Assembly: GCF_022376445.1 (NCBI RefSeq)
Contig: NW_025954961.1
Location: forward strand, 1,488,001 to 1,552,000
DNA from: Fomitopsis serialis
Lineage: Eukaryota > Basidiomycota > Agaricomycetes > Polyporales > Fomitopsidaceae
DNA length: 64,000 nucleotides
Direction: 5' to 3'
A model generated the notes under the pieces. That model did not search any database. It saw only the letters and a list, made by a program, of their open reading frames with translations, and was not told the DNA's origin. Positions 12,101 to 22,753 of this stretch are shown here, one piece after another (position 1 is the first letter of the stretch; the number at the start of each line of letters is the position of its first letter). Position numbers and translations under genes: made by a program.

Positions 12101-13257
12101 CCGCTGGTCATCTCGCTTCTATCCGAGAACCTTGACCTCCTCGGTAGCATCAGCGAGATTGTCGAATCTTACCTCCTCGTCGATGCCACGCGTATACTGC
12201 AGGTATGTGCAAGAGTTTCTGAATTTTGAGTTTGAACATTAAATTCGTCGCAGCTTTACGCCGTTGAGCTGTTCCAAGCTTTTGCGAAGGCGATGACACA
12301 GGCGGTCGAAACAAACGTCGGTGATATGGCAAGAATTCTGACTACGCTCTTCCAAATTGGGCCACCTCAGCTTTGGGGAGAACCATTGCATAGATCCGGT
12401 CTCTTTGCGCTTGTGGTGAAAACACTCACAGACGACAAAGTGTGCCACTTCTCATATGAGATTTGCCATGACTGACCCACTATGCACAGGCGAAAACATC
12501 CATCCTAACGGAGGAAATCTACGTCCTCGCCCGAGTCGCTGTGGCCAACAAACAGCTCTTCCTGCAGCTCATGCAAGCTACAGCCCAGGCGCACAATGTT
12601 TCTGAAGCCCATATCTGGGAAGGGGTCCTCGACCAGTGGTGGACGAGGGTGCGTTCAATGTCGCATCTCCCATCTTCCCGGAACTCAGGCTTTTCGTCTC
12701 ATTATTACTCCCGCTGCAGTTCGATAATATGTCAGAACCGCGGCATCGGAAGCTGACAGCCATGGGGATCGCGAGCCTCATCTCTACGGGCCGTCAGGAG
12801 GTCCTGGGTCGGCTGTCATCCGAGGTTTGTAACCTGTGGTTGGACGTTTTCGGGGAGATAAAGGAGACTGAGAGCCAGGCCGCCGAGCCCGAGTAGGTGC
12901 AGGCTGTATATCCGGCGCAGTTCGAAACTTACAGTATTTCACAGAAGCCCTACTTTGACACGGTATTGGGACAGGCCCACCGATCAGTTTTTCCAAGGTT
13001 CAGAGGACACCCTCGAATACGAACGCCGCAAAGCGGTGCGTATATTGTTCAATCATGAATCTGTGCTGGTTGACACAAGTACGCAGCTGTACGAGAACGA
13101 TCCTGTGCGCACCACAAAGCTGACCACATACATCGCGACATGTCTGGCGGAAGCAGAGATGGCATGCGGGGGACCAGCCAATCTACAGGCGATGTACCTC
13201 GCTAAAGCTGACCCCACCGTGTTGGGTCAGCTACAAGCAGAGCTCGCACGTCCATGA
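9108..13257 (+). CDS. KAP120: Importin-beta family karyopherin (KAP120 / importin-11)
   Basis: The product is a large HEAT-repeat nuclear transport receptor that binds Ran-GTP and moves cargo through the pore. Yeast Kap120 works in ribosome assembly and 60S export. The N-terminus has the importin N-terminal domain: ELYNVVCSAASQDPAQLQAS followed by VRQQSIIQFKNSAISHWRSRK (about 9300-9360). IPHLLGTIGTNVDARYGGG and LRRSLEVLNAILKEF (about 9650-9775) are typical of the Kap120/IPO11 branch. Helical repeats such as ELRINLMLALQTTQTDEIGT, VARVAVANKQLFLQLMQA-like and LTAMGIASLISTGR continue to the end, with the stop at 13255-13257. The product is about 1000 residues and is split by more than ten small introns. 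The assignment is by sequence pattern and overall layout. Confidence 0.9.
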
Positions 13258-13517
13258 CGGACAAGTTCCTGATGCACAATGTAGCGGTCAGCAGAGTAGA
13301 CTGTCTATATTGAGGGCTGACGAGGTGGATGCTAGCTATCTCCCCGCTTTCGAATAGCTATCGAGCAGTTTCCCATATCCTCAAGATTGTATACGTACCA
13401 GTCCTGTCCTTGGGCTTCTTTGGCTAATTTGTCTCGTAGATCTTAACGACGTATATTGCACGACATGACCAGACGCTTGGATAGCTCGTAATGAAACGGA
13501 ACTACTTCGCTTTGCCA
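13258..13517. other. Convergent 3' region
   Basis: This is 260 bases between the stops of two converging genes. No gene or clear terminator structure is visible. Confidence 0.3.
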
Positions 13518-15951
13518 CTACTTAAAAAAATTCGTCAGAGTGCCCTGCCCAGCCTTCCCAGCAGACTTGCGATCCTTCGGGGGTTTTCGAGCAGTTTTGC
13601 CAGGTTTCTTGTCCTCTTGACTTGCTTCCTTCGCGTCTCCCGCGTCCTTGCCATCCTCGCCCGCATTCTTCTTACCCTTGGTTGAGACTGAGGCACCTTT
13701 CTTCCCTTTACCTTTACCCTTCGCAGGCTCTTCAGCTTCCTCTTCGTCAACGGACTCATATGATGAGTAGTCTTCGGTGACTATAATTTCGGCGTTCAGC
13801 CTTGACCCTAAGTGGATTCTGCGCGAGTAACAAATCTCACCCATATAGCCCTTCTCATCTGTCTTCGTGCGAGTCCGCATGACACGCCGCTTCTTCAAGC
13901 CATTCCGCCCGACAGGGACGGGTTTCTTCGCCTGTTTCTTCTTCTTCTGCGGTCGTTGTTTCATTCGCTCCGGCTCCGAATCATCGATGACGTCCTCGGT
14001 CTGTGTATCCGGAGGTGCCTCTTCTTCAGTCTCCACCTCACTCTCGGGCACTGAGGCGGGCCGGGATGCTTTATCGACCTCATCTACGGTAAGGAATCGT
14101 GAGTATGCATGCCTTTCTGTATACATATACGATCTGGGCAGACGGAAGAACGCCGCGTGGATGCACGTGAAACTTACCGTCATCGATGTCCATCATAGCT
14201 TTGAGACTTTTGTCTATAACGGACGACCGCACCTTGGTCTTGGTCTTTCTCCGACTGTCCTCATCCTCTGTATCCACGTCCGTATCAGATAGTATCGCTT
14301 TCTTCGCCTGACGCCGACTTTGCTTTTAGCCTTCGCGACTTCTTTAGTCGGAGGAGCTGGAGTAGGAGAGTGCGATTCATCGTCGTCCGAATCCAACATG
14401 ACAGCACGAGTGGACTTCCGGCGGATTGCCGATGCCTGGCGACGATATCAGGGCAGAGTGATTACAGAAGTTATACAGACAGACCTTCGCCGAGCTGCTA
14501 CTTGATGTCGACGGCTTTTCGTCCTTCACTGTTTCCTTTCCCTTGGGCTTTGAAGTGACAGGGCTCTTCTTGCGTGGTGCACCGTCTTGGACACCCTCCT
14601 CTTCGTCTGACGCGGGCAGGGCAGACTTGCGCTTTACACCTCTCTGGTGTGATAGATATGCATGAGTAAGTGGTCCCATTGACAAGTACGCTCAACAATC
14701 ATGGACAATACTTGCCTGCTCCTCTACCTTGCCGTTCTTCTTACTCGCCTCCTCCACTGGAGTCGCCTTCTTTTCCTTACTCAGAGGCGGATGCGGAGAT
14801 CTTCTTGGTGCCCTCTGGCTTGACCTTGATTTGCCCTTTCTCCCGTGTCTCGTCCGCCTCTTGTGCCTTCTCCTTCTCCTTCGCTCCCTCATCCTTCTGT
14901 TTTGCCTTCGCTTTACCCCAATCGAGAATGCCAGACGCTCGGGGCTTCAGTGCAGACTTAGCTTCCTTAGGCTTGAACTTTGGCTTATCCTCCGGCTGTC
15001 CGGACTTCGTGTCTGTGGCTTGCCTCTGCACAACTTGTTTCTGTGAAGTTTCTGTGGCAGGCGCGACTGACGCTTTCACGGGCAAAGGAGTCAGAACAAC
15101 GGGCTTGCCGACCTACACAAGTACAGCTTTAACAATAGGCGGCCAGTAGTGAATGAACAGTAAGACGCACATGGACGTGCAGGCCGACCAGCCGACCAAG
15201 TAGTACTGAGGCGTCCACCTTGAGCTTTGATCGGCTTCGTAGACCTTGTCGGACGCTGTACATATGAGCGAAGCATCCTATACGGGTCACGTTCAGAGCT
15301 TTCCTAGAGATGGAGTTCACAACTCAAGGGCTAGCAACGTACATGAGACGCGCCGGTGATAGGCTGTAGACAACCTGAGACAAGACGCGTATGTACTGCG
15401 CTTTTGCCCCTGTACAACAATGGTCGCATGAGTGAGACTCGAGTCACAAAGAGTAATCACGCACTCTCTACGTCGTTCTCTCCTACCAGAAGCACCCTCG
15501 TGAGCGGCACCACCTCGCTGTCCGGTTCTTGCTCCTGATCTTGCAGTTCTCTTGATGTTGTCGGTTCCTCATTGTCGACTTCCATATCATCTTGCTGCAA
15601 TTGTGATACCCGTGTGGCGGGAGGAGTGACCTCACCGGTCAACATGTAGGTGGCATACACCGGCTCAGATGAGCTGTGCGAGGCAGCATGGAACGCGGCG
15701 AGGGTACTGGGAAGGTCAAACGTTTGTAAGCCACGCGATCGCAGTACCTCGGTCAACCATATAGCTCACTTCTTAGCGGCATTGACATGTATGTTGAAGT
15801 GTCGACTGAGAGACCTGAAGGTGACCTATGCGCACACGCGTCGAGCCACGGTAAATGGTCGTGTGAAGACTCGGAAAGTGCCAGTGTCACGTACTACGTT
15901 GCGGCCAATCTGTATTTGCTTCGTGAGATAATCAACGACTGGTTGCTCCAT
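13518..15951 (-). CDS. CDC27: DNA polymerase delta subunit 3 (Cdc27/Pol32/POLD3)
   Basis: This is the accessory subunit that links polymerase delta to the PCNA clamp during replication and repair. The N-terminal winged-helix region starts at ATG 15951 with VVDYLTKQIQIGRNV, and across introns continues VTFRSLSRHFNIHVNAAK and YATYMLTGEV (about 15640). The middle is a long charged linker with ASGILDWGKAKAK and many Lys/Glu runs. The extreme C-terminus is GQGTLTNFFK, a canonical PIP box (Q-x-x-L-x-x-F-F) for PCNA binding, ending at TAG 13518-13520. Domain order and length match the family. Some exon edges in the low-complexity linker (14200-15450) are uncertain. Confidence 0.9.
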
Positions 15952-16650
15952 TGGTGAAGACGAGTGCAGGAGAAGAGGGAAGGGTGCAGAGAGAGTTGGC
16001 AGCAACTGTGAAGTTCACGCCACCACCAGACACAGCTCCGACACCACCGATCTCGTCAGATCGCGGTGGGCGTGACACGGGCGTACGGCCAGCCCGCCTC
16101 CGAGCGTCGTCCGTGAGCGAATTGCCATGAATAGTAGGATGTCACGGCCGCACTCGGCGCACATCTCGACCAGCCCACGGAGCCCACCACACCAACCTCA
16201 GCTCCACTCCACGTTCAATTCACTTCAACAGTTGTTCCAAAACTTCTAGTCACAACCGCGCGTGGACCGTGACAGACGCGACACGCCGACAGCCACATTC
16301 CGTCGAAGGCTGAGACGCGATCACCTGACCGAGACGTACACCGACCAATGAACGTCTCGCCTGAATTTCGTAGCTTGCGCTACTTAGCAGGAATGCCAAC
16401 TAACTGGTCGTCTATCGAACACCATACTACCAAATTAATCTCGAGATTTCTCTACAGCAATCGGGACGTTAGATACGTGTGAGTGTCGGCACATCCTTAC
16501 TAACAGCGTTTGCAGTCGTTTCATCATCTCCGGTAGTGGCACTGACGAACATTTGTGCACAACGGACGGCTTGTCCTGCCGCTCTGATACCTATACAGCG
16601 CAAGGGATCTATATACACCAACTGTATTCAATAAATGCCGCAATATGCCT
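15952..16650. other. Intergenic, no gene seen
   Basis: The stretch lies upstream of CDC27 and downstream of the repeat-protein gene. It is CGACAC/CCACCA-rich at 16000-16300. No coding or RNA gene could be supported. Confidence 0.3.
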
Positions 16651-17582
16651 TCAATCCAGCCCATCAATTTCCATGCGACGCTGGGGGTGGAGCTGTCCGC
16701 CGAAATGACCGCTGTGCCAACGAGCGACTGACCCATCCCCAATACTGCGTGATTCCACCTCGCCGCGGTGAAGTCCCGCGTGGTGCATCCCATCGAGTCC
16801 CTGGCGGGCGCTGAGCTCTTCGTCGACATCACGAGCGGCGACCTGTCCGCGGTGGAAGCCCCCACGGTGCATTCCGCCGATGCGGCCTCCGAATCGCTGA
16901 CGAGCGAGCAGTTCATCCCCGAGCTCGCGCGGGTGGAAACCAGGCCCGCCGTGATGCATGTGCATGCCACCCAAGTGGCCGCCGAATCCCTGACGAGCGA
17001 CCAGGTCCTCGTCGATTTCGCGCAAAGCGACTTCCCCGCCTGTCTTCATGCCGCCGCCATGGCCATGGCGCATTCCGCCGTGTTGCATGCCGCCGTGGTG
17101 CTTGCCACCGTGGTGCATACCTCCACGATGACCTCTGTGGCCTTCGCCGCGACGAGCAAACAGCAGCCCCTCATCGGTGTCCCGGGCAGCCATAGGTCCC
17201 CTGTGACCGCCGGAGTGCATACCGCCATGGCCGTGACGCCCCCCTCCGAGCTGACGTATCAGCAGCTCGTCGTCGCGTCCAACGTGGTGCATGCCATTTG
17301 CAGGACTATGCATGTGCATGCCGCCGGGGAGGCCGTGCATACCGCCGTGGGGCATACCACCATGGGGAAACTGGCGCGTGATCAAGTCTTCGGACTCGAG
17401 GCTTCGGCCTATGGCAAAGTGGCTATGCACCGTCGGGGCATCATATCTGCGTGGATGTCAAGCTCTTTCAGAGTACCGCGTGTGCCAGATACAAGCGAGG
17501 CAACATACACGAGGCGGATGGGTTGCGCGATGGCGGGCGCAGCGGTGGCAGCAACGGCAATAAAGACAGCGGTAGCGCGCAT
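16651..17582 (-). CDS. Secreted His/Gly/Met-rich repeat protein, function unknown
   Basis: The protein has about 289 residues in two exons. The start at 17582 opens with a signal peptide (MRATAVFIAVAATAAPAIAQ). Joining across the single intron (donor GTATGT, acceptor CACGCAG) gives PIRLVYDAPTVHSHFAIG. The rest is seven imperfect repeats of 25-55 residues. Each begins with an acidic signature close to R-x-x-D-E-x-L-x-A-R-Q (examples: REIDEDLVARQ, RELGDELLARQ, RDVDEELSARQ, LESEDLITRQ) and is followed by an HGGM/GGMH-rich core. His, Met and Gly dominate, which suggests metal (copper or nickel) binding; the repeated Arg-Gln signature could be a processing or spacer motif. Both ideas are inference. 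No named family was recognised. The opposite strand is also open but lacks these features. Confidence 0.75.
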
Positions 17583-17842
17583 GATGGTCGAATATTTCAC
17601 GAGAGGTAAGTTCGGCAAACTGACGGTATCGTGGATAGGGTGTATTAGAAGTCAGAGGTCGTCAGATGATCCAGTCGTAAGTCGTCGAAGAAAAATAAGC
17701 AAGGCTGTCGCAACGACTGTGAGCTTTCGATAGTACCATTTGTTAGACGTGCACTCACCGACCAGCACCTCTGCCTGTAAGTTGGGCTCTGAAGGGAAAG
17801 CAGTGAGCTGAGAGGACTTGTCGTAGGGTACTGGCTTTTATA
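17583..17842 (-). promoter_or_regulatory. TATA box and 5' UTR (probable intron) of the repeat-protein gene
   Basis: TATAAAAG is at 17835-17842 on the - strand, about 250 nt before the ATG. A GTGAGT donor at about 17750 and a TCAG acceptor near 17620 would remove most of the leader as a 5' UTR intron. A strong TATA box with a spliced leader fits a highly expressed or inducible secreted product. The element is visible; its use is inferred. Confidence 0.5.
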
Positions 17843-18570
17843 CTCATTTGCGTAGGAACAGTCATGAATATTATTCCCTTGGGGGTAGGTGGACCGTGGT
17901 AGATGCATTTGCATAGCGTGGGGTGGTGGCACATCAATCTGTCATGTCCATGTTAGCATAAGACCGAACCACCGTGTAATTCTGTAGCATTCCCTTTGAA
18001 TGCAGCTGAACAGTACTCGGTGCTGCATGCGTACGCAAGACCACATAACGTGAAGCAGTGCCGTCCAACGGCCACACTTGGGTGTAAACCGTTCATGTTC
18101 TAGCGTTTGTACGCTGTGAATGCAGGTAACACTTGCAGCACTCAGATAGAAAGGTTCTGTTGGATGGGTTTGTTCTCTAGGGCGAATATCTCCATGGCCC
18201 TCCGGGCGACTGTCATTTTGCGGTCCCAAAATGCGACGCAACTGGGGTACTCTTGACACGCCGTTTTCCGTAGTGGTAACGGGAGCAACGATAGCTTCGC
18301 AAGTGGGTATCATTGATTGGAGCATTGCTGTGAGCGAACTATGTAGAGGGTAGTGCATTGCTACTAATGGAGAGGCGCACAAGGCAAGAGCTCAGTTTGT
18401 TGTTCTGAGAGGACGAATGGAAATACTCACATCATATAACGTGCCGTGCCACTGCTGAAGCACTGCTACGATGTATTGGGCAGTAGGGAATCACAGATAA
18501 TGCAGTTGAAATTGCGCCCTGCCCCGCCTGGCGCCAGTCAAGCAAACATACACGAAGAGCGACCGTGCAT
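17843..18570. other. Intergenic, no supported gene
   Basis: One - strand open frame (17942-18382) has no recognisable domain, and splice signals do not extend it. The stretch would carry the PEX2 3' UTR and the distal promoter of the repeat-protein gene. Confidence 0.3.
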
Positions 18571-20177
18571 CTAGTCAGACAACCCACTCTCGCTGTACGA
18601 CCCCACACTCCCACTCATTTCGCTGTAGTCGACGTCCTCACTCCCAAACTCTGGGCTGCTGTCCAAATCCTCCGCCCCGCTCTCGTAGTCCGGGCCCTCC
18701 GCCCGCGCCTGCAGCCTGTCCGCACCCGCCACACCCTCCGCACACCGCAGGCACTCCCACTGCTTCCCACCCGCGCCGACGCCCGTCCGCTCGTCCGCAG
18801 CACGCATCATCCGCTCGGAGATGCAGTAGTAGCAGTAGACGTGCCCGCATGAGGTGATGTACGGATTGTGGATCGGGTAGGCAGGCGGCGCGTCCTCTGA
18901 TCCTGATACCTCCGCGACGAAAAGGGTGCTCGAGCCCGCGTCTGCCGACGATGTGGCAGCGGTGCTGTACGTTGGTATCGATACCCTTGATTCGAGGGCA
19001 CTGGCAGGATCGGACAGGTCTGTGGATGTGTTCTCTGCGCAGATGGCGCATTGGTCAAGCGGGAGTGCCCAGTATTTGCCTTTCCGTGACTGCTTCTCAG
19101 TCTGATCAGTTGGAGCGGAAAGACCCGCTAGAGAGCGTATAGGACTGGGCAGAATGGCGGACAGAGATGGCAGACTGGACAGGATGTTTGACAACCGTCT
19201 GCGCAGTGCGCGGGTGTTGATGAGCGGTAGCAAGAAGAGTAAAAATTCCTGATGGAGACAAGGTAAACATCAGATTATCAGATTATTTAACATCGTAAAA
19301 AGGTACGCACGGTGAAAGCATGCCAAACCATTTGGCGATTCATAAACTCGTACGAGACTTCGCGTCTGGCCAGCCTGCGGGCGGGCACCAAACTTAACCT
19401 CAATAATCTGTCGATCGTAGTACGGTAACTGTGGACAGTTAAGGAATATATCAATAGAACATTTGAGGCACAGAGACAGCGACATACCGGCCGTTCCATA
19501 GGAACGCAACGAAGTTCAGGAACCCTAGCAGACCGTGTATGGACTCGAGGCGGTTGAGGAACTCCCATGCCTTCCGCCGCTTGTCAGAGGATGGAGCATC
19601 TGGCCATGCTTGAGATAATGCATGCGCGCGTATTCGAGAATGAACATATGGCGCGAGCACCGTCAGACCGGCATGAGCTAACAGCACACGATACGGCAGC
19701 CCGGACGCTGCGAGAAGATTAGCCTCGCATAGGTCCACACCGAGGTTGGCGCACCAGTTGTCCTAGAGCTTGATGGTCCGGAGTACGCGTACTTGAGGCC
19801 CTGCAGTCGAGCTCCATAACTCGTCCCAAGGTTCCAGAAGGATAGCTTGTACAGTATCGCTTGTATGAGCAAAACAAGTTCTGGCTCAAACCGAGCCCTC
19901 CAAGCGGTCTAAGTTGTTGTTCACTCAGAGCGTCATGAAAAAGAGTGTGTCAAGTACGAACGTTGGCTAGACTTAATGCCTTCACTAAAGGGTCCTTGAG
20001 TAGTTGGACTAGTTCCTGATCAAGCAGTTCGGCATCAAGTTGGCCGACGCGGATAGTACGTGGTGAGGGTTCAGAAGAGGAGGCAAGCGACCCTCTTATT
20101 CGTGTGAGCTGGGGTTGCGCGTTCTCCCATGTCTGCTGCCAGGAAGGAGGGATGGCTGACGCGGTGGGAGGCGACAT
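18571..20177 (-). CDS. PEX2: Peroxin-2, RING E3 ligase of the peroxisomal import machinery
   Basis: PEX2 forms with PEX10 and PEX12 the membrane ubiquitin ligase that recycles the PEX5 import receptor. The N-terminus from ATG 20177 contains VGQLDAELLDQELVQLLKDP, characteristic of fungal PEX2. LVLLIQAILYKLSFWNLGTS and YGARLQGLKYAY follow, then hydrophobic segments (SGLPYRVLLAHAGLTVLAPY; SIHGLLGFLNFVAFLWNGR), and REVSYEFMNRQMVWHAF, which is strongly conserved. The C-terminal RING reads CAICAEN..., ITSCGHVYCYYCISERM..., WECLRC. An apparent frame change near 19730 is removed by a 47-nt GT-AG intron (19708-19754). An acidic Ser-rich tail follows the RING and ends at 18571. It is head to head with the PheRS alpha gene. 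Confidence 0.93.
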
Positions 20178-20430
20178 GGCCTGGAGGAGCTCATCGTCGC
20201 GGACTCAGCCTCGGGGCGGAGATATTTCACGTGCGGAGGATGCGGACTCGGAGGTATCCACAACGCGCGTCTATTGTACATGGGCGTCTCCCGAGTCAGA
20301 TTCACTTTCGATCGACAATTGGTCGTCTGTCCTAGTCCTCTGTCCTCGACCTACGTGACTTGTCTCTCGTTTTCCAAGCTCGCTGAACAGCACTCCCCCA
20401 GTTGAACTCCATATTTTCCCTGCCATTGCG
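20178..20430. promoter_or_regulatory. Bidirectional promoter, PEX2 / FRS2
   Basis: There are 253 bases between divergent start codons. No TATA box or CCAAT box is evident. No other feature was seen. Confidence 0.35.
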
Positions 20431-22461
20431 ATGGCGGAAGCGATCCAGCAACTTGTCTTGGACACCCTCGACAAGTTCGGCACAATCCAAGATACACGAA
20501 CATTGATCCTGCCAGGATACAGCGACCCTGCCGCCAACCATGATTCGCAAATCATCATCCTCGGCGCACTGAACTCGCTATCGAGTCGCGATGTACGCAT
20601 TGCATGCTTTTGCTTTGCATTGAACGCAACGAATCGATGAGAAGCACAGATGATCTCGTACACAACCCATGAAACTGTCTCTCACGTCCTCACACCAGAG
20701 GGTGCCCAAATAGCCGTCCAAGGCTCGCACGAGGCTCGCGTCTGGCAAGCCCTACCCCACAGAGGCGAGGGAGCGCCCATGGTGCCGAAGCAGCTCGAAG
20801 AGCGAGTAGGGTCGGAGACCGCGAAGATAGGCCAGGGGCGCGCGTTCAAGAATAAATGGATAAGCAAAGAGGGAGATGGTCTTGTTAAGCTTGTAGGCAT
20901 GAGTTACAACCGCGTGACGATCCTTCAATAACCTCTGTCATCTTAAAGGCACCTTCAATCGAAGACAACACTCAGGTAGAATTGCGCGAGGTTGACTCCA
21001 CCGGCACTTTGAAAACTGGAGAGAAAGCATTGGCTGAATTGCGCAAGCGTAAACTCATTGTGCAGAGGTGAGGAAGTAGGACATGTCCTCGAAGCCACTG
21101 CTCAAAAGTCTACAGGAAGGGACAATGGTTCACTGTGAAGAAGGGGTCTGCTTTCAGCACATCAATAACGAAACCCGAGACCGATCTCACGATCGACATG
21201 CTTGCGACGTACGTGTCTCAGCGGTAGTGTGAATGTGAATGTGCACACCTGACTTTCATCTAGCGGCTCGTGGAAGAGCTCCACATACAAAAAGTACAAT
21301 TTCGAAGCTGAGGGCCTTCCTACAAATGGCGGTGCTTTGCACCCACTACTCAAGGTCCGCGAGGAATTCCGTAATATCTTCTTGGAGATGGGGTCCGTTG
21401 CATAACACGCGCTCTGCTGATTGCAATCTGACTTACCTTGGCTCTAGCTTCGCAGAGATGCCAACGTCATCTTTCGTTGAATCCGGCTTTTGGTGCTTCG
21501 ACGCACTGTTTGTGCCCCAGCAACACCCCGCTCGCGAAGTCCAAGATACGTTTTACCTTTCCGACCCCGCCGAATCGCTCCCACCGCCCGCGGACTACTA
21601 CGAGCGCGTCTCCAAGGTGCACGAACATGGAGGTTACGGCTCCACCGGCTATCGCGCGCCTTGGTCCGACGCCGAGTCGCGCAAACTGCTCCTCCGCACG
21701 CACACGACCGCTTCGTCCGCTTCGATGCTCTACAAGCTCGCGGCGAAGTGCCGCGGCGAGGGTGAGGACAAGTCAACGGACTCCGCCGCGGCGCATGGGA
21801 GCTCGGCGCAAGCGAAGAAGGAGGGTGACGATGGCTTCCGGCCGGCGAAGCTGTTCAGCATCGATCGCGTGTTCAGGAATGAGACGATGGATGCGACCCA
21901 CTTGGCGGAGTTCCACCAGGTGGAGGGTGTGGTTGCGGACCGCGGGCTCACACTCGCTGACCTCATCGGTAAGCTTGTAAGTAGTAATTGCTCTGTACCC
22001 CGTTTAACACGCGCTCTGTCCGCAGGCTTCATGAGAGTCTTCTTCACGAAGATGGGTATCGAGAATCTCAGGTTCAAGCCTGCGTACAACCCGTACACCG
22101 AGGTTCGCCTGCCATCCAGATCCGTCTCTTGCATGATATTGACACCATCCCCTTGCTAAGCCTTCACTAGAGATCTTCGCCTTCCACCCGCAGCTCCGAA
22201 AATGGGTCGAGGTTGGGAACAGCGGCATGTTCCGTCCGGAGATGCTTGAGCCCATGGGCTTCCCCAAAGATGTCCACGTCCATGGCTGGGGTATCTCGCT
22301 TGAGCGACCCACCATGATTAGGTATGTAACATCACGCCTCTCACGTCACCGTGAAGCTCATGGGTATGTTTGCAAGGTACGGTATAAGCAATATCAGGAC
22401 CCTGGTCGGCCACAAGGTATCGCTCGAGTCCGTGGAGACTTCGCCGGCTGTCAGGTTCTGA
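20431..22461 (+). CDS. FRS2: Phenylalanine-tRNA ligase alpha subunit, cytosolic
   Basis: This is the catalytic subunit of the (alpha-beta)2 PheRS that charges tRNA-Phe. The N-terminal part ([19 protein letters not shown]) and the winged-helix region around [19 protein letters not shown] are typical of the eukaryotic/archaeal alpha subunit. The class II core includes [19 protein letters not shown] (motif 1 area, about 21340-21460), [40 protein letters not shown] (motif 2, about 21870-21925), [18 protein letters not shown] and [16 protein letters not shown] (motif 3, about 22287-22400). The stop is TGA 22459-22461. The beta subunit is encoded on the opposite strand 15 kb further on. Confidence 0.96.
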
Positions 22462-22753
22462 GCGAGTGTGTCGTTGTGTAGAGGATAGAGCAGAAGCAAA
22501 ATCTCATGTAGCGATTGCTGTACGTATGTGACGAATTATTAAGTCACACGATCTCGAGGTTAGCCACTCCTAGAGCGAAGCTGGGTCAACCTGAAGTGCT
22601 CCATACATACCCACGTCAATCGCACAATGCGTTGTACGTCAATGTGCGCAGCCGGTCGGTCTGTAAGTCGCCGTGATTATGACCTATCTTGCATCGAACC
22701 AGAGCCGGTATCGATCTCCACAGTTCAGACAATGACAAGATGCAACATGCATT

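Noticed and set aside
16768..17733. 321-codon plus-strand open frame opposite the repeat-protein gene
   Set aside because: It lacks a signal peptide or domain and mirrors the GGM/CAT repeat of the minus strand. The minus strand has signal peptide, intron and TATA box.
17942..18382. 146-codon minus-strand frame between the repeat protein and PEX2
   Set aside because: No domain, no codon preference and no splice extension; probably promoter or UTR sequence.
19708..19754. Apparent frameshift in PEX2
   Set aside because: A canonical 47-nt GT-AG intron restores the frame exactly, so no error is needed.
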